37,046 nt of DNA, taken from positions 1-37,046 of the forward strand of contig JAPLGS010000141.1 of the NCBI GenBank assembly GCA_026390015.1, given 5' to 3'. The position numbers and the translations under genes are program-made. Shown piece by piece: positions 1 to 8,804 of this stretch. Below the pieces are notes generated by a model. That model was not told the DNA's origin and did not search any database. It saw only the letters and a program-made list of their open reading frames with translations. Positions within the stretch are counted from its first letter, which is position 1. Each line of letters starts with the position of its first letter. Source of the stretch: Chloroflexota bacterium (GTDB taxonomy: Bacteria; Chloroflexota; Anaerolineae; Anaerolineales; Villigracilaceae).

Positions 1-1
1 G

Positions 2-484
2 GATGAGGTTGAACTTGGCAGGGCGCAAAGACGATGGGACAAAGACAAAACTCCCAAACGCCGCAAGGTCATTGCTCACATCCATCAGCGCATTGCCAAT
101 CGACGAAAAGACTTTGCCCATAAATTGAGCAGGGAACTTGTGAACACTTACGGCGTATTGATATTCGAGGATCTCACCATTAAGAACATGCTCCAAAATC
201 ATAATCTCGCTAAAAGCATTTCGGATGCTTCGTGGCGTCAGTTGATCATGTATTGCACGTACAAGGCAGAATGGGCTGGTCGTGCAGTCGTATTGGTTGA
301 TCCGCGCGGTACTTCGCAACGATGCTCTGGCTGTGGTTGGGTTGTTCACAAAGATTTGTCAGTTCGTGTCCATGATTGTCCTTCGTGCGGTTTGGTTCTT
401 GATCGTGATTTGAACGCTTCGCTAAACATAGAAGCTCTCGGACTAGAGAGCCTGGGCTTTGCCCTAGAAGCCCCCCGCCTTTAG
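2..484 (+). CDS. tnpB: IS200/IS605-family TnpB (RNA-guided nuclease), C-terminal part, 5' cut by window edge
   Basis: The frame is open from base 2 to the TAG at 482-484, so the gene enters from outside the window; about 160 residues are seen, against roughly 370-400 in full-length TnpB. Visible hallmarks are the helical stretch IHQRIANRRKDFAHKLS, the RuvC glutamate in IFEDLTIKNM, a four-cysteine zinc ribbon (CSGCG ... CPSCG) and the last RuvC aspartate in DRDLNASLNI. TnpB proteins are RuvC nucleases guided by an omega-RNA made from the 3' end of the element. No stop or frameshift appears in the visible part and the catalytic Glu and Asp are kept, so this end is intact; whether the whole gene is intact and whether a tnpA lies upstream cannot be seen. 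The TTG at 125 is an internal codon, not a start. Confidence 0.93.
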   Translation, partial: DEVELGRAQRRWDKDKTPKRRKVIAHIHQRIANRRKDFAHKLSRELVNTYGVLIFEDLTIKNMLQNHNLAKSISDASWRQLIMYCTYKAEWAGRAVVLVDPRGTSQRCSGCGWVVHKDLSVRVHDCPSCGLVLDRDLNASLNIEALGLESLGFALEAPRL

Positions 485-501
485 GCGTGGGGAGTAGTCA
501 C
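471..501 (+). other. Right-end hairpin of the IS200/IS605 element and probable omega-RNA 3' scaffold
   Basis: A stem-loop overlaps the tnpB stop codon: CCCC (471-474), C476 and GCC (477-479) pair with GGC (484-486), G487 and GGGG (489-492). There is one C/T mismatch (475/488) and the loop is TTTA. It is followed by GAGTAGTCAC-type sequence ending about 501. GC-rich hairpins of this kind at the end of tnpB are the transposon right end and also the 3' scaffold of the omega-RNA. The exact element border at 501 is an estimate. Confidence 0.55.
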
Positions 502-560
502 CAGCAATGGTTTGCGATGCGTAACCCATTGGGCGGGAATATGGATGTTTGCATGGCTTT

Positions 561-2207
561 CTAATTCGGAAATTTTAAGATTATTCCACCGTAACCGGTT
601 AATTCAACTTTGTTGTTTTTTATCTCATCTTTTTCTGTAATTCTAAAAATACAATCCCCTTTTTCTGTTTCAAAATCCGTGTCCTTCATACCAAAATTTA
701 ATAACACAACAAGTTCATTTGACCCCGATTTTCGTTTGTAGCCAAGCACGTCTTTTGGCAGATTGCCAATCAAATCCAAAGAACCCTCGCGTAGGGCGGA
801 CTCTTCGGTGCGTATCTTCAACAGCTTTCGGATCGTGTTCAGCAGGGAGTTCGCATCTTTGGTTTCTGTTTCGATATTGACCGCTTTAAAGTTTTCATGC
901 ACAGGCAGCCATGTTTTTTGCGCGGATGAAAAGCCGGAGTTCCTGCTCTCATCCCATTGCATCGGCGTGCGGACTTCATCGCGGTTGATCGTCAAGCCGA
1001 TTGAGTCAAGTAAGACGCGCGGTACCCATTTGAATTTATGCGGAATCGGGTCAAGGGCAGAGCTGAATGGAAATTTGCTGTCTGTCATGCCAATCTCTTC
1101 ACCGTAGTACATGGCGGGTACGCCGCGCACGGTCAACTGCAGCAAGTGGAGCAACTTTGCCTTGCGGAAATCTTCGCCAATTCTGTGGATGCTTCTGCGT
1201 CTGTCATGATTGCTAAAGACGTAGACTGGCATGAAGGGATCGGGGAAGTCCCTCTCGATTTTATTGATTAGCTCACGGAAATAGTCTGCGTTGAATTTGA
1301 AATTCAGCATTTCGAAGTTGAATACCAAACCCAGTCCATCCCCTTTTTTGGTCATGTACTTCTTGATGATTTCCGTGTTTCCTGTTATTTCACCAAGAAG
1401 AATTTTTTCTCCGAATTCATTGCAGACATTCCTCAATTCCTTGGCGAAGGAAAAACTCTCAGGTTGATTCATGGTGTATTTTGCTTCCTGAAAAAAGCCT
1501 GAGGGATCTTCTTCGGTTGGGATAAGTTTAGGGGAAAATGGATTGTTTCGATATTCCGCATCTTTGTAAATAACATTGAAAATATCCAGCCGAAATCCAT
1601 CTACGCCTTTCCTCAACCAAAAGCGGACTATCTCGAAAATGGCTTTTTTTACTTCAGGATTGCGATAGTTCAAGTCAGGTTGAAAGGGGAGGAAGCTGGA
1701 CCAATAATATTCATCACGTTCTTTTGCGTAATGCCAACCGTTTCCGCCTGTCATACTTTTCCAGTTGTTGGGTGGAACCTTCAGTCCTAACTTCTCTCTC
1801 AAAAACGGGAGCGGAGAATTTTGCCAGAGATACCAATCCGCTTTGGAATTATCGCGTGAGGAGCGGGATTCTTTGAACCATTCATGTTCAATGGAGGTAT
1901 GGTTCATGACCATGTCAAAAACGATCTTCATTCCGCGCTTGTGGACTTCATCAATTAATTGCAGGGCATCATCCATGGAGCCATATTCTGGAGCGATGTC
2001 AGTGTAGTTGCAGATGTCGTAACCAAAGTCAGTCTGAGGCGAGGAAAAGAACGGGGAGATCCAAAGTGTCTCGAATCCCAATTCATGCAGATAATTCAAT
2101 TTTGAGAGAATGCCTTTTATCTCCCCGATCCCGTCCTGGTTGCTGTCGTAAAACGAGCGCGGATAAATTTGATAAATGGTGGTTTTGTGATACCAGGGAA
2201 TTTTCAT
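561..2207 (-). CDS. GH13 alpha-glucosidase (oligo-1,6-glucosidase / maltase type)
   Basis: A 548-residue cytoplasmic enzyme of glycoside hydrolase family 13; there is no signal peptide. It opens with the typical WYHKTTIYQIYPRSFYDSN block. The four conserved regions are seen: DMVMNH (Asp98-His103), GVDGFRLDIF with the nucleophile Asp208, LLGEITGN with the acid/base Glu273, and FSNHD with Asp335. RTPMQWD near residue 410 and a C-terminal beta domain complete the fold. The length is normal for oligo-1,6-glucosidase or alpha-glucosidase, which release glucose from the non-reducing end of short alpha-glucans. Sucrose, trehalose or isomaltulose specificity cannot be excluded from motifs alone. The start lies 2 nt after the stop of the upstream oxidase gene, so the two are almost surely co-translated. 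It is the last gene of the minus-strand cluster. Confidence 0.93.
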   Translation of the reverse strand: MKIPWYHKTTIYQIYPRSFYDSNQDGIGEIKGILSKLNYLHELGFETLWISPFFSSPQTDFGYDICNYTDIAPEYGSMDDALQLIDEVHKRGMKIVFDMVMNHTSIEHEWFKESRSSRDNSKADWYLWQNSPLPFLREKLGLKVPPNNWKSMTGGNGWHYAKERDEYYWSSFLPFQPDLNYRNPEVKKAIFEIVRFWLRKGVDGFRLDIFNVIYKDAEYRNNPFSPKLIPTEEDPSGFFQEAKYTMNQPESFSFAKELRNVCNEFGEKILLGEITGNTEIIKKYMTKKGDGLGLVFNFEMLNFKFNADYFRELINKIERDFPDPFMPVYVFSNHDRRRSIHRIGEDFRKAKLLHLLQLTVRGVPAMYYGEEIGMTDSKFPFSSALDPIPHKFKWVPRVLLDSIGLTINRDEVRTPMQWDESRNSGFSSAQKTWLPVHENFKAVNIETETKDANSLLNTIRKLLKIRTEESALREGSLDLIGNLPKDVLGYKRKSGSNELVVLLNFGMKDTDFETEKGDCIFRITEKDEIKNNKVELTGYGGIILKFPN

Positions 2208-2209
2208 TT

Positions 2210-3499
2210 TTATCCAAGCATATCCAAAAAACGAAACCAGATTTTACCGATATTCACGAACCAGGCGTTTCCCTGGTAAGTAGGCGCAAAGGGAATGTTC
2301 AGATTTTCGAATGGATTGTTGCTCGCTTTTCCAAGTATGCCATTTGCCATTTGTTGTCCAAGGTATGTTGCGAGGGTTACGCCATGACCCACATAGCACA
2401 TTGAATACCACATGCCGTCAATCTGACCGGCGTGCGCGTTTTCATCGAAGGTGATTCCAAGTGTGCCTTGCCAAAAATAATCAATGTTGAATTTTGATAA
2501 CTCTGGAAAAATATTGAGCATTCCATTTCTTAATGTGTTGATATTTATTTTTGGACTGACGCCTGCGAAGGTCAGTTCGCCGCCCCAGACCATACGGTTA
2601 TCGGCGGAGATACGATAGTAGGCGAGTGTTTTTCTCGTGTCGTAAACAACGCGGCTGTTGGGGATCAATCGCCGCACGAGTTCCTTTGGCAAGGTTTCCG
2701 TGGCGATCACAAAACTTTCTGCAGGGAACACGCGTTGACGGAATTGTGGAACGATGCTACCGATCCAGGCGTTGGCGGCCAGGATAATTTCTTTCGTCGC
2801 GATGTCTCCACGGTCGGTTTTGACGATGAAGCGGATTCCGTTATTCGTTGGGGAAACGCCAACCTTTTCAATCGCGAGGACACGCGAACCTTCATGAATG
2901 TCCACGCCGGCTCGGTCTGCGGCGAGCGCCATACCCTGCACAAATTTAGCGGGTTGCAGCGAACCGCTGCGCGGGTTGATCATCAAGCCGTGATAAGAAT
3001 CAGTTCCAAGTTCAGATGCGATTTCTTTCTTTGACAGGATTTTAACTTCATAGTTTGCAACATCATACAGAATTTTCTGTTCCCGTTTTAGCGCGTCAAA
3101 ATGCGAAGGCTTGAATGCAGCTTCGATATTTCCACAGCGGACATAATCGCAATCAATTTTTTCGTCCATGACAATTTGCTTGACAGTATCTGCGGCACGA
3201 GTTGCTGCGAGGAACATTTCTTTTGCGCGTTCCTGTCCATGCTCCTTGATCGCATCGGCGAGTGTGTGATGCAGACACGAAAGTGCCTGCCCTCCGTTGC
3301 GGGAACTCGCCCCCCAGCCGATGGTTTGCGCTTCAAGCAATGTGACATGTGCGCCACCCTTCGCAAGTTGCAGGCTTGCGGAGGTGCCTGTGTAACCGCC
3401 TCCGATCACCACCACATCTGTTTTGGATGGGAGCGGTTTGTTCAAGTAGGATTTTGGCTCAGGCGCTGTGACTGACCATAAAACGGCATGTTGAGTCAT
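2210..3499 (-). CDS. FAD-dependent amine/amino-acid oxidase of the DAO family (DadA/PuuB-like)
   Basis: A 429-residue flavoprotein. VVVIGGGYTGTSASLQLAK near residues 29-47 is the Rossmann dinucleotide-binding site, followed by the ribose-binding glutamate in LLEAQTIGWGASSRNGGQ, the signature of gamma-glutamylputrescine oxidase and D-amino-acid dehydrogenase relatives. LAANAWIG and the C-terminal GHGVTLATYLGQ, which closes the FAD site, are also present. Members oxidise an amine or amino acid to an imine with FAD. The substrate is not evident; the neighbouring peptide/amine-type transporter and amidohydrolase suggest breakdown of an imported nitrogen compound (inference). It lies downstream of the binding-protein gene, beyond a strong stem-loop, and runs directly into the glucosidase gene with a 2-nt gap. 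The ribosome binding site is weak. Confidence 0.88.
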   Translation of the reverse strand: MTQHAVLWSVTAPEPKSYLNKPLPSKTDVVVIGGGYTGTSASLQLAKGGAHVTLLEAQTIGWGASSRNGGQALSCLHHTLADAIKEHGQERAKEMFLAATRAADTVKQIVMDEKIDCDYVRCGNIEAAFKPSHFDALKREQKILYDVANYEVKILSKKEIASELGTDSYHGLMINPRSGSLQPAKFVQGMALAADRAGVDIHEGSRVLAIEKVGVSPTNNGIRFIVKTDRGDIATKEIILAANAWIGSIVPQFRQRVFPAESFVIATETLPKELVRRLIPNSRVVYDTRKTLAYYRISADNRMVWGGELTFAGVSPKININTLRNGMLNIFPELSKFNIDYFWQGTLGITFDENAHAGQIDGMWYSMCYVGHGVTLATYLGQQMANGILGKASNNPFENLNIPFAPTYQGNAWFVNIGKIWFRFLDMLG

Positions 3500-3535
3500 A
3501 GTTGATTTTCCCGGGGCTTTGAGGATAGAAAATCA

Positions 3536-3577
3536 AATTCAAAATACACTGCTTGTTAGAGCAGCGTATTTTGAATT
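3536..3577 (-). terminator. Strong stem-loop after the binding-protein gene (terminator or mRNA-processing hairpin)
   Basis: The arms 3536-3547 and 3566-3577 are perfect complements; after one A/C mismatch, CTGCT (3549-3553) pairs with AGCAG (3560-3564) around a 6-nt loop. In the minus-strand direction the stem is followed by a TTGATTTTC-like T-rich run. It sits between the binding-protein stop (3594) and the oxidase start (3499), so it should end or reduce transcription before the last two genes. Confidence 0.75.
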
Positions 3578-3593
3578 GTTTGCTAGTTTAGTT

Positions 3594-5201
3594 TTACTTG
3601 TACTTCCAATTCTGCGCGCCCCAACTCATGGAGCCCCATGTGCTGAGAACATAACCATCCAGATTATCTGCAACGCCATAGTTATCCTGGAAGAGATACA
3701 GATACACCTGAGGCAGATCATCAATGATAGCCTGACCAATTTTGCAATAGGCATCTTTGCGGGCTTGTGTGTCGAAGCTGCTACCGGCTGTGACTAAAGC
3801 TGAATCCACTTGCGGGTTGACCCAGCGGAAATAATTTCCGCCCGTGGGATTTTCAAGCATGTCATAGTCGCCGATGGCGCGCGGCGAGTTATCTTCAAAT
3901 GTGCCGAAGATGATCGAGAAATCATAGTTTTGAATCCGCGCTTCCACGCCGACGGCTTTCAGGTTTTCGACGATGAATTCCTCAGTGAGTTGCAGTGGAT
4001 CGAAAGCGGTATATCCTTGCAGTTCCAGCGAAAGGCGAGTTCCATCTTTTGCATACAGCGCGCCTTTTGCCACGCGGATTCCGTCAGTGCCCATCACCCA
4101 GCCAGCTTCATCCAATAATTGATTTGCTTTTGCAGCGTCGAATCCAAATTTGCGCGGAAGGTCACATTGATACCAGCCATACGCGAAGGGATTCGTCGAA
4201 TCGCTGACGCTGCCTTTCAACACATCCTGCTGCAGGGATTGATAATTAATTGCGCTGGCAATTGCCTGACGTACACGAATATCGCCGAGGATCGGGTGCG
4301 GCGTTGCGGCGGTCGGGTCACCATCGAAAGGTGCGCTCAAATTAAAATCAATTGCCATGTTCCAGATTCCGGGGATCAGATGCTGAGTGGCTTTGCCTTT
4401 TAGCAATGCATCATAATCAACTTTGAATTCGCCCGGCCACAATTGGAATTGCGCCTCGCTGTTTAACATCATGGCGGTTTGCGCGGCGGGTTCAGGCACG
4501 ATAACGAAGACGAGCGAATCCAGATATGGTTTTCCCGCTTCGTAATAATTCGGATTGCGCGTCAGCGTAAGGCTCTCTCCTGATGCCCAACTGCTTAACA
4601 CAAATGGACCCGCGCCAACGGGGTTGCGATTCCATTCCCAGTTTGCCATGTCAGCTGGTTCGCCGCTGGCGTGACGTGGGAGTAAGCCATACGCAAATTG
4701 ATTGAGATAACCGGGGTATGGTTCAGTATAGGTCAGCACGGCTGTTAGGTTATCAGGGGTCTCAATAGATGAAATGAGATCGAATCCACTTGTGCCAGAA
4801 AGCGCACCTGAATCAGGATTTGATAAGACTTCAACAGTGAATTTGATATCGTCGGAAGTGATGGATTTGCCATCAGACCATTTGAGTCCTTTGCGAAGTT
4901 TCCATGTTACGGTTTTAAAGTCGGCGGATAATCCGCTGTTATCAAGTGTGGGTAATTCCTGCGCGAGAGTGGCAGCATACTCGCCTTTTTCATTGATCGT
5001 CGCAAGCCCGGTCATTGAAATTGCATCAGCAACCTGGCGGACAATCGCCGCATCAGACATGAAGTAATTGAGTGTGGTTGGTTCTTCGGGGATGATCAGG
5101 GTGACGGTTCCGCCGCTACCCGCGTTCCCTTCAACCCCACCACCACATGCGCTGAGGACGAGTCCGAGGATCACGAACAGGGTCAAAAATTTTAGTTTCA
5201 T
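3594..5201 (-). CDS. Peptide/nickel-type ABC transporter substrate-binding lipoprotein (SBP_bac_5)
   Basis: The start is taken at the ATG at 5201 because an AAGGAGAAGAG ribosome binding site precedes it and it begins a clean lipoprotein signal (LVLSAC, lipidated Cys19 followed by glycines); an upstream in-frame start at 5234 would spoil the signal. The 535-residue product has the family 5 layout, including NPVGAGPFVL and the WKLRKGLKWSDGK block. It captures an oligopeptide or similar ligand outside the membrane and hands it to the permease pair encoded just upstream. The gene comes last in the transporter set, which is unusual since it normally comes first, and is followed by a strong stem-loop. 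The ligand cannot be read from sequence. Confidence 0.93.
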   Translation of the reverse strand: MKLKFLTLFVILGLVLSACGGGVEGNAGSGGTVTLIIPEEPTTLNYFMSDAAIVRQVADAISMTGLATINEKGEYAATLAQELPTLDNSGLSADFKTVTWKLRKGLKWSDGKSITSDDIKFTVEVLSNPDSGALSGTSGFDLISSIETPDNLTAVLTYTEPYPGYLNQFAYGLLPRHASGEPADMANWEWNRNPVGAGPFVLSSWASGESLTLTRNPNYYEAGKPYLDSLVFVIVPEPAAQTAMMLNSEAQFQLWPGEFKVDYDALLKGKATQHLIPGIWNMAIDFNLSAPFDGDPTAATPHPILGDIRVRQAIASAINYQSLQQDVLKGSVSDSTNPFAYGWYQCDLPRKFGFDAAKANQLLDEAGWVMGTDGIRVAKGALYAKDGTRLSLELQGYTAFDPLQLTEEFIVENLKAVGVEARIQNYDFSIIFGTFEDNSPRAIGDYDMLENPTGGNYFRWVNPQVDSALVTAGSSFDTQARKDAYCKIGQAIIDDLPQVYLYLFQDNYGVADNLDGYVLSTWGSMSWGAQNWKYK

Positions 5202-5254
5202 CTCTTCTCCTTTGTTGATATTTCTGGAGTTCATCAGATTGCTGGTGAACTTAT

Positions 5255-6148
5255 TTATTTTTCGATATGGATCACATATGGATCAAACGCATCGCGCAGC
5301 CCATCGCCGATGTAGTTGATCGCCATGACGGTGATGAAGATCATCAAGCCGGGGTAGAACGCGATCCAGGGTGCGCGGAATACTTGATTCTGTGCGGTGG
5401 CTAAAATGCTGCCCCAGGTGGGGGTGGGGGGCTGTACGCCAAACCCCAAATAACTTAATCCTGATTCGGTGATGATGGCGGATGCCATTTGAAGAGTTCC
5501 ACTGACCACGATGGGACCAATGCAATTTGGAAGAACGTGTTGAATGATGATATGTGAGCTGCTTCCGCCAAGCGCTCGGGATGCTGTCACAAAATCTCGT
5601 TCACGCAATACCAGGAAGAGTCCACGCACGAGGCGGGCGGGCCACATCCAAGAAAGCGCGGCGATGATGATGATGACGATCAGCACGCTATTCTTCAACC
5701 AGGGCACTTGCTGTTCACGCAGGAATGCTCCGAGGATGATCAGCACGAAAATAGTGGGGAAAGTTAGGAAGGCGTCGGTGATGCGCATGAGAATAGAATC
5801 TATCCCGCCGCCGAAGTATCCGCTGAGAGCGCCGATCAGAACACCCAAAGCGATGGAAAGGAAAGTTGATAACAGACCAACTGTCAGTGAAACTCGACCG
5901 CCGTACAAAATCCGCGTGAAGACGTCGCGCCCTAATTCGTCTGTCCCAAAGAAATGATCCATGTTTGATTTCTGAAAACTGTTCGTCGGTTCCTGGTCGG
6001 TGGGGCTGTATGGAGTTGTGAATGCGAAAGCGGATGCGAATACGAGAAAAACCAAAACAGCAATGGCGATGCCCGCGAGTTTATGTTTGAAGAAGCGTCG
6101 CAGGATGACGCGCGCCATGCTTTGTTCCTGAATGACCACTTCATTCAT
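5255..6148 (-). CDS. dppC: ABC transporter permease, DppC/OppC type
   Basis: A 297-residue membrane protein with the OppC_N-type start (about 25 residues of cytoplasm, then a first transmembrane helix) and FFGTDELGRDVFTRILYGGR, the standard DppC lead-in to the permease domain. The EAA loop that docks on the ATPase is visible as the TASRALGGSSSHIIIQHVLP region. The C-terminus GDGLRDAFDP is typical. It overlaps the dppB gene by 8 nt (6141-6148), giving translational coupling. It forms the heteromeric channel with DppB. Confidence 0.94.
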   Translation of the reverse strand: MNEVVIQEQSMARVILRRFFKHKLAGIAIAVLVFLVFASAFAFTTPYSPTDQEPTNSFQKSNMDHFFGTDELGRDVFTRILYGGRVSLTVGLLSTFLSIALGVLIGALSGYFGGGIDSILMRITDAFLTFPTIFVLIILGAFLREQQVPWLKNSVLIVIIIIAALSWMWPARLVRGLFLVLRERDFVTASRALGGSSSHIIIQHVLPNCIGPIVVSGTLQMASAIITESGLSYLGFGVQPPTPTWGSILATAQNQVFRAPWIAFYPGLMIFITVMAINYIGDGLRDAFDPYVIHIEK

Positions 6149-7115
6149 ACTTCACCCGTGGATCGAGCCAGCCGTACGCGAGGTCTGCGAGGATGTTGCA
6201 AAAAATAATTAACACAGCCGTGATCATGACCACGCCGAGCAGTACTGGGTAATCTCGCCCTTTGGCGGCATCCCAAAAGAGACGTCCCATGCCGGGCCAT
6301 GAGAAGATCGTTTCGACAAAAAGCGCACCTGCGAAGAGACTCGGCAGATCGAGGGCCACAAGTGTTATGAGCGGTAGGATCGCGTTTTGAAGCGCATGTT
6401 TGTAATATACGGTGTTGGAACTTGCGCCCTTTGCCCTGGCCGTGCGTACGTAATCTTCATGCAGAATATCCATCATGCTGGAGCGCAGGAAACGTGAATA
6501 CCACGCGATCCAGCCGAGGCTTAATGCAGTGACGGGTAACACCAAATGCCAGAGTGTGTCGAGCAGTTCACCTTCCTTGCCGCGCGTGTTCATTCCGCCG
6601 ACGGGAAAGAAAGGCAATCCTGTAAATGGATTTTTTAGGATCACATAAAAAATAACGATCAAACCCAATCCAAGCCAATATACGGGAATGGACTGGCCGA
6701 TAAATGTGATCGTGGTCATTACATAATCAAACAAAGAATAAGGTTTGCGGGCTGACAATATTCCAATTGGGACGGCGAGAAGCAGCGTGAGAAAAAATGA
6801 AGCCCCCACTAGCGTCAGCGTATTTGGAATTCTCTCCGCGATCATATCGTTGACGGGACGGTGAAATTTGATCGATTGGCCTAAATTGCCTTTGAGCATA
6901 TCCCCGATCCATCGGCCGTATTGCACAGGCAGCGGATCATTCAGCCCAAGTTTTTCTTCCATGGCTTGAATCTGTTCCTTGGTGACGTTTGGATTGCGTC
7001 GTGCTGAGGTCAACGGGCCGCCCGGCGCAGAGCGCACAAGGAAGAACAACAATATGCTGATTATGAACAGAATCGGAAAAGTCTGCAGGATACGTCTTAT
7101 GGCGTATGTGGTCAT
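6141..7115 (-). CDS. dppB: ABC transporter permease, DppB/OppB type
   Basis: A 324-residue integral membrane protein. It starts with the DppB pattern of one N-terminal helix (residues about 9-27, ending in FFLVRSAPGGP), then KEQIQAMEEKLGLNDPLPVQY, the usual periplasmic linker, and the permease domain with the EAA loop VRTARAKGASSNTVYYKHAL. It ends in GWLDPRVKYE, the common C-terminus. An AAGGA ribosome binding site precedes the ATG. Neither dppD nor dppF is found anywhere in the cluster, so the ATPases must be supplied from elsewhere. Confidence 0.94.
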   Translation of the reverse strand: MTTYAIRRILQTFPILFIISILLFFLVRSAPGGPLTSARRNPNVTKEQIQAMEEKLGLNDPLPVQYGRWIGDMLKGNLGQSIKFHRPVNDMIAERIPNTLTLVGASFFLTLLLAVPIGILSARKPYSLFDYVMTTITFIGQSIPVYWLGLGLIVIFYVILKNPFTGLPFFPVGGMNTRGKEGELLDTLWHLVLPVTALSLGWIAWYSRFLRSSMMDILHEDYVRTARAKGASSNTVYYKHALQNAILPLITLVALDLPSLFAGALFVETIFSWPGMGRLFWDAAKGRDYPVLLGVVMITAVLIIFCNILADLAYGWLDPRVKYE

Positions 7116-7170
7116 GCGTGTTCCTTGAATGTCGCTGTGAGGTGGTGCTTTTTCGCCGAAGCAATCCTCA

Positions 7171-7190
7171 ATAAGCAGGAGGTTGCTTAT
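7171..7190 (-). other. Small palindrome at the amidohydrolase stop codon
   Basis: A 7-bp perfect stem (7171-7177 with 7184-7190) and a 6-nt loop overlap the stop codon at 7187-7189. No T run follows, so it is probably not a terminator on its own; it may stabilise the upstream message. Confidence 0.35.
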
Positions 7191-8776
7191 GCCTCAAATA
7201 CAATTTTTCCATCGACCATGGTCATTATAGCTTTGGCAGTCAAAATATCTTCCCGCGCTATTGCGAATAGATCATGTGAGAATAACACCAGATCTGCGAG
7301 ATAGTTTTCTTTGATCTGTCCTTTTTCATTTTCCTTGAATTCTGCATAAGCCGCTTCGCATGTGTAACCGAGAATACATTCTTCCAAAGTTAAGCGTTGA
7401 TCCGGGTCAGTGGGCGACCATAGTTCACGGTTGAGAGCAACGTGTAAATTGATCATCGGGTCGAAGGGCGCAACGGTCCAGTCGCTACCCAACGTGAGAT
7501 GCGCGCCTGCGTTTAGGATATCACGCCACGCGAACGAAAGCGGCCAGCGTTCTTTACCAACGCGAGTCGGCCAGACATCGCCTTCGGCAATGCTGAATGG
7601 CGCGTGGCTGGTTTGCATGGACGCGATTACATCAAGTTCCTTGAAGCGCGGCAGATCGTCAGGATGGATGACTTCGATATGTTCCACGCGATGACGACTA
7701 TCCCGTTTCCCATTTAACTGTTGAACTGCTTCGTAACCGTCGAGAGTTCGCCTCACTGCGCCATCGCCGCAGCAATGGACGAATATCTGCAATCCCAATT
7801 TATCGCATGCCGCTGCCATGCGGGTGAAATGTTCGGCCGAGAAAATTCCATCTGGCTTTGCTTCGAGATCATCTGCGTACGGATCAATGGTTAGCGCGGA
7901 ATATGATTCCCAGACGCCGTCCATAAAAAATTTCACCGCGCCGCCGCGCGCGTAGTCGCCTTGAATTTTTGCCATCTCAACGGCTTCTTTCAGATCTTGT
8001 TCCGAGGTTTCCGGCTTGATGTGATACGGAGTGTAGACACGCAAGGTCATTTCACCATTATCTTCCAGCGCGGCAAAGACCATCAATTCATTTAGATCAC
8101 CGTTCATGTTATGGACGCTGGTCACGCCGGTCGCGTTAATCTTCTTGATCGCCATCTTGAGCAGTTCGCGCTTACGAGCTTCGCTTGCCTCGGGGATCAA
8201 GCCTGAAACCAATCCCATGGCTGTTTCACGCAACTCGCCGGTGGCCAGTCCATTTTCATCGCGGACAATTACTCCGACGCCTGTGGCTTCCTTACCGGGT
8301 TGTAGAATACCGGCCATTTCGAGCGCTTTGGTGTTTACCCATGATGTATGTCCATCATACGCGTTGATATAGATCGGGCGGTCTGAAACGATTTCATCCA
8401 GTTCTTTTCTTGACGGGATAATTCCATATCGAATGCCGCGTCCATCAACCCATTCACTGGTTTTATTTTGTTCAGCAAAAGTTTGCAGCCTTTCGCGAAC
8501 ATCGTCCATATTCTTTGCATCATATAATTGAGCGCTTCCCATCCAAATGGATCCCCACAATAAATGGAAATGTGAATCGATGAACCCAGGCGTAACCGTA
8601 CAACCCTTTCCGTCAATGACCCGCGTTGAGCTGCCTTCAAAATCTTTCGCGCCTTCGTTTGTCCCTGTATAAATAATTCGATTGCCCTGTATGGCAACTG
8701 CTTCAGTGTGTGGATTGCTTTTGTCACTCGTAAAAATTTGTGCGTTATTAATGATGATATCTGCCCTGGTTGGCAT
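7187..8776 (-). CDS. Metal-dependent amidohydrolase, YtcJ-like (Amidohydro_3)
   Basis: The start is set at 8776, where GAGGAG lies 6 nt upstream and the protein begins MPTRADIIINNAQIFT; a longer in-frame start at 8830 has no such support. The 529-residue protein shows the TIM-barrel amidohydrolase signs: PGFIDSHFH (metal ligands His69 and His71), FVHCCGDGA, HRVEHIEV and LGSDWTVAP. YtcJ-like enzymes hydrolyse amides or formamides at a metal centre; the true substrate is mostly unknown. As first gene of a cluster with a peptide-type importer and a FAD amine oxidase it probably attacks the imported compound or a derivative (inference). No signal peptide is seen. Confidence 0.9.
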   Translation of the reverse strand: MPTRADIIINNAQIFTSDKSNPHTEAVAIQGNRIIYTGTNEGAKDFEGSSTRVIDGKGCTVTPGFIDSHFHLLWGSIWMGSAQLYDAKNMDDVRERLQTFAEQNKTSEWVDGRGIRYGIIPSRKELDEIVSDRPIYINAYDGHTSWVNTKALEMAGILQPGKEATGVGVIVRDENGLATGELRETAMGLVSGLIPEASEARKRELLKMAIKKINATGVTSVHNMNGDLNELMVFAALEDNGEMTLRVYTPYHIKPETSEQDLKEAVEMAKIQGDYARGGAVKFFMDGVWESYSALTIDPYADDLEAKPDGIFSAEHFTRMAAACDKLGLQIFVHCCGDGAVRRTLDGYEAVQQLNGKRDSRHRVEHIEVIHPDDLPRFKELDVIASMQTSHAPFSIAEGDVWPTRVGKERWPLSFAWRDILNAGAHLTLGSDWTVAPFDPMINLHVALNRELWSPTDPDQRLTLEECILGYTCEAAYAEFKENEKGQIKENYLADLVLFSHDLFAIAREDILTAKAIMTMVDGKIVFEA

Positions 8777-8804
8777 GTTGTTCTCCTCGGTATGATTTAA
8801 CCCG

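Noticed and set aside
125-484. A separate small zinc-ribbon protein starting at the TTG at 125
   Set aside because: The frame is open to base 2 and the upstream codons encode standard TnpB sequence, so it is the end of a longer gene.
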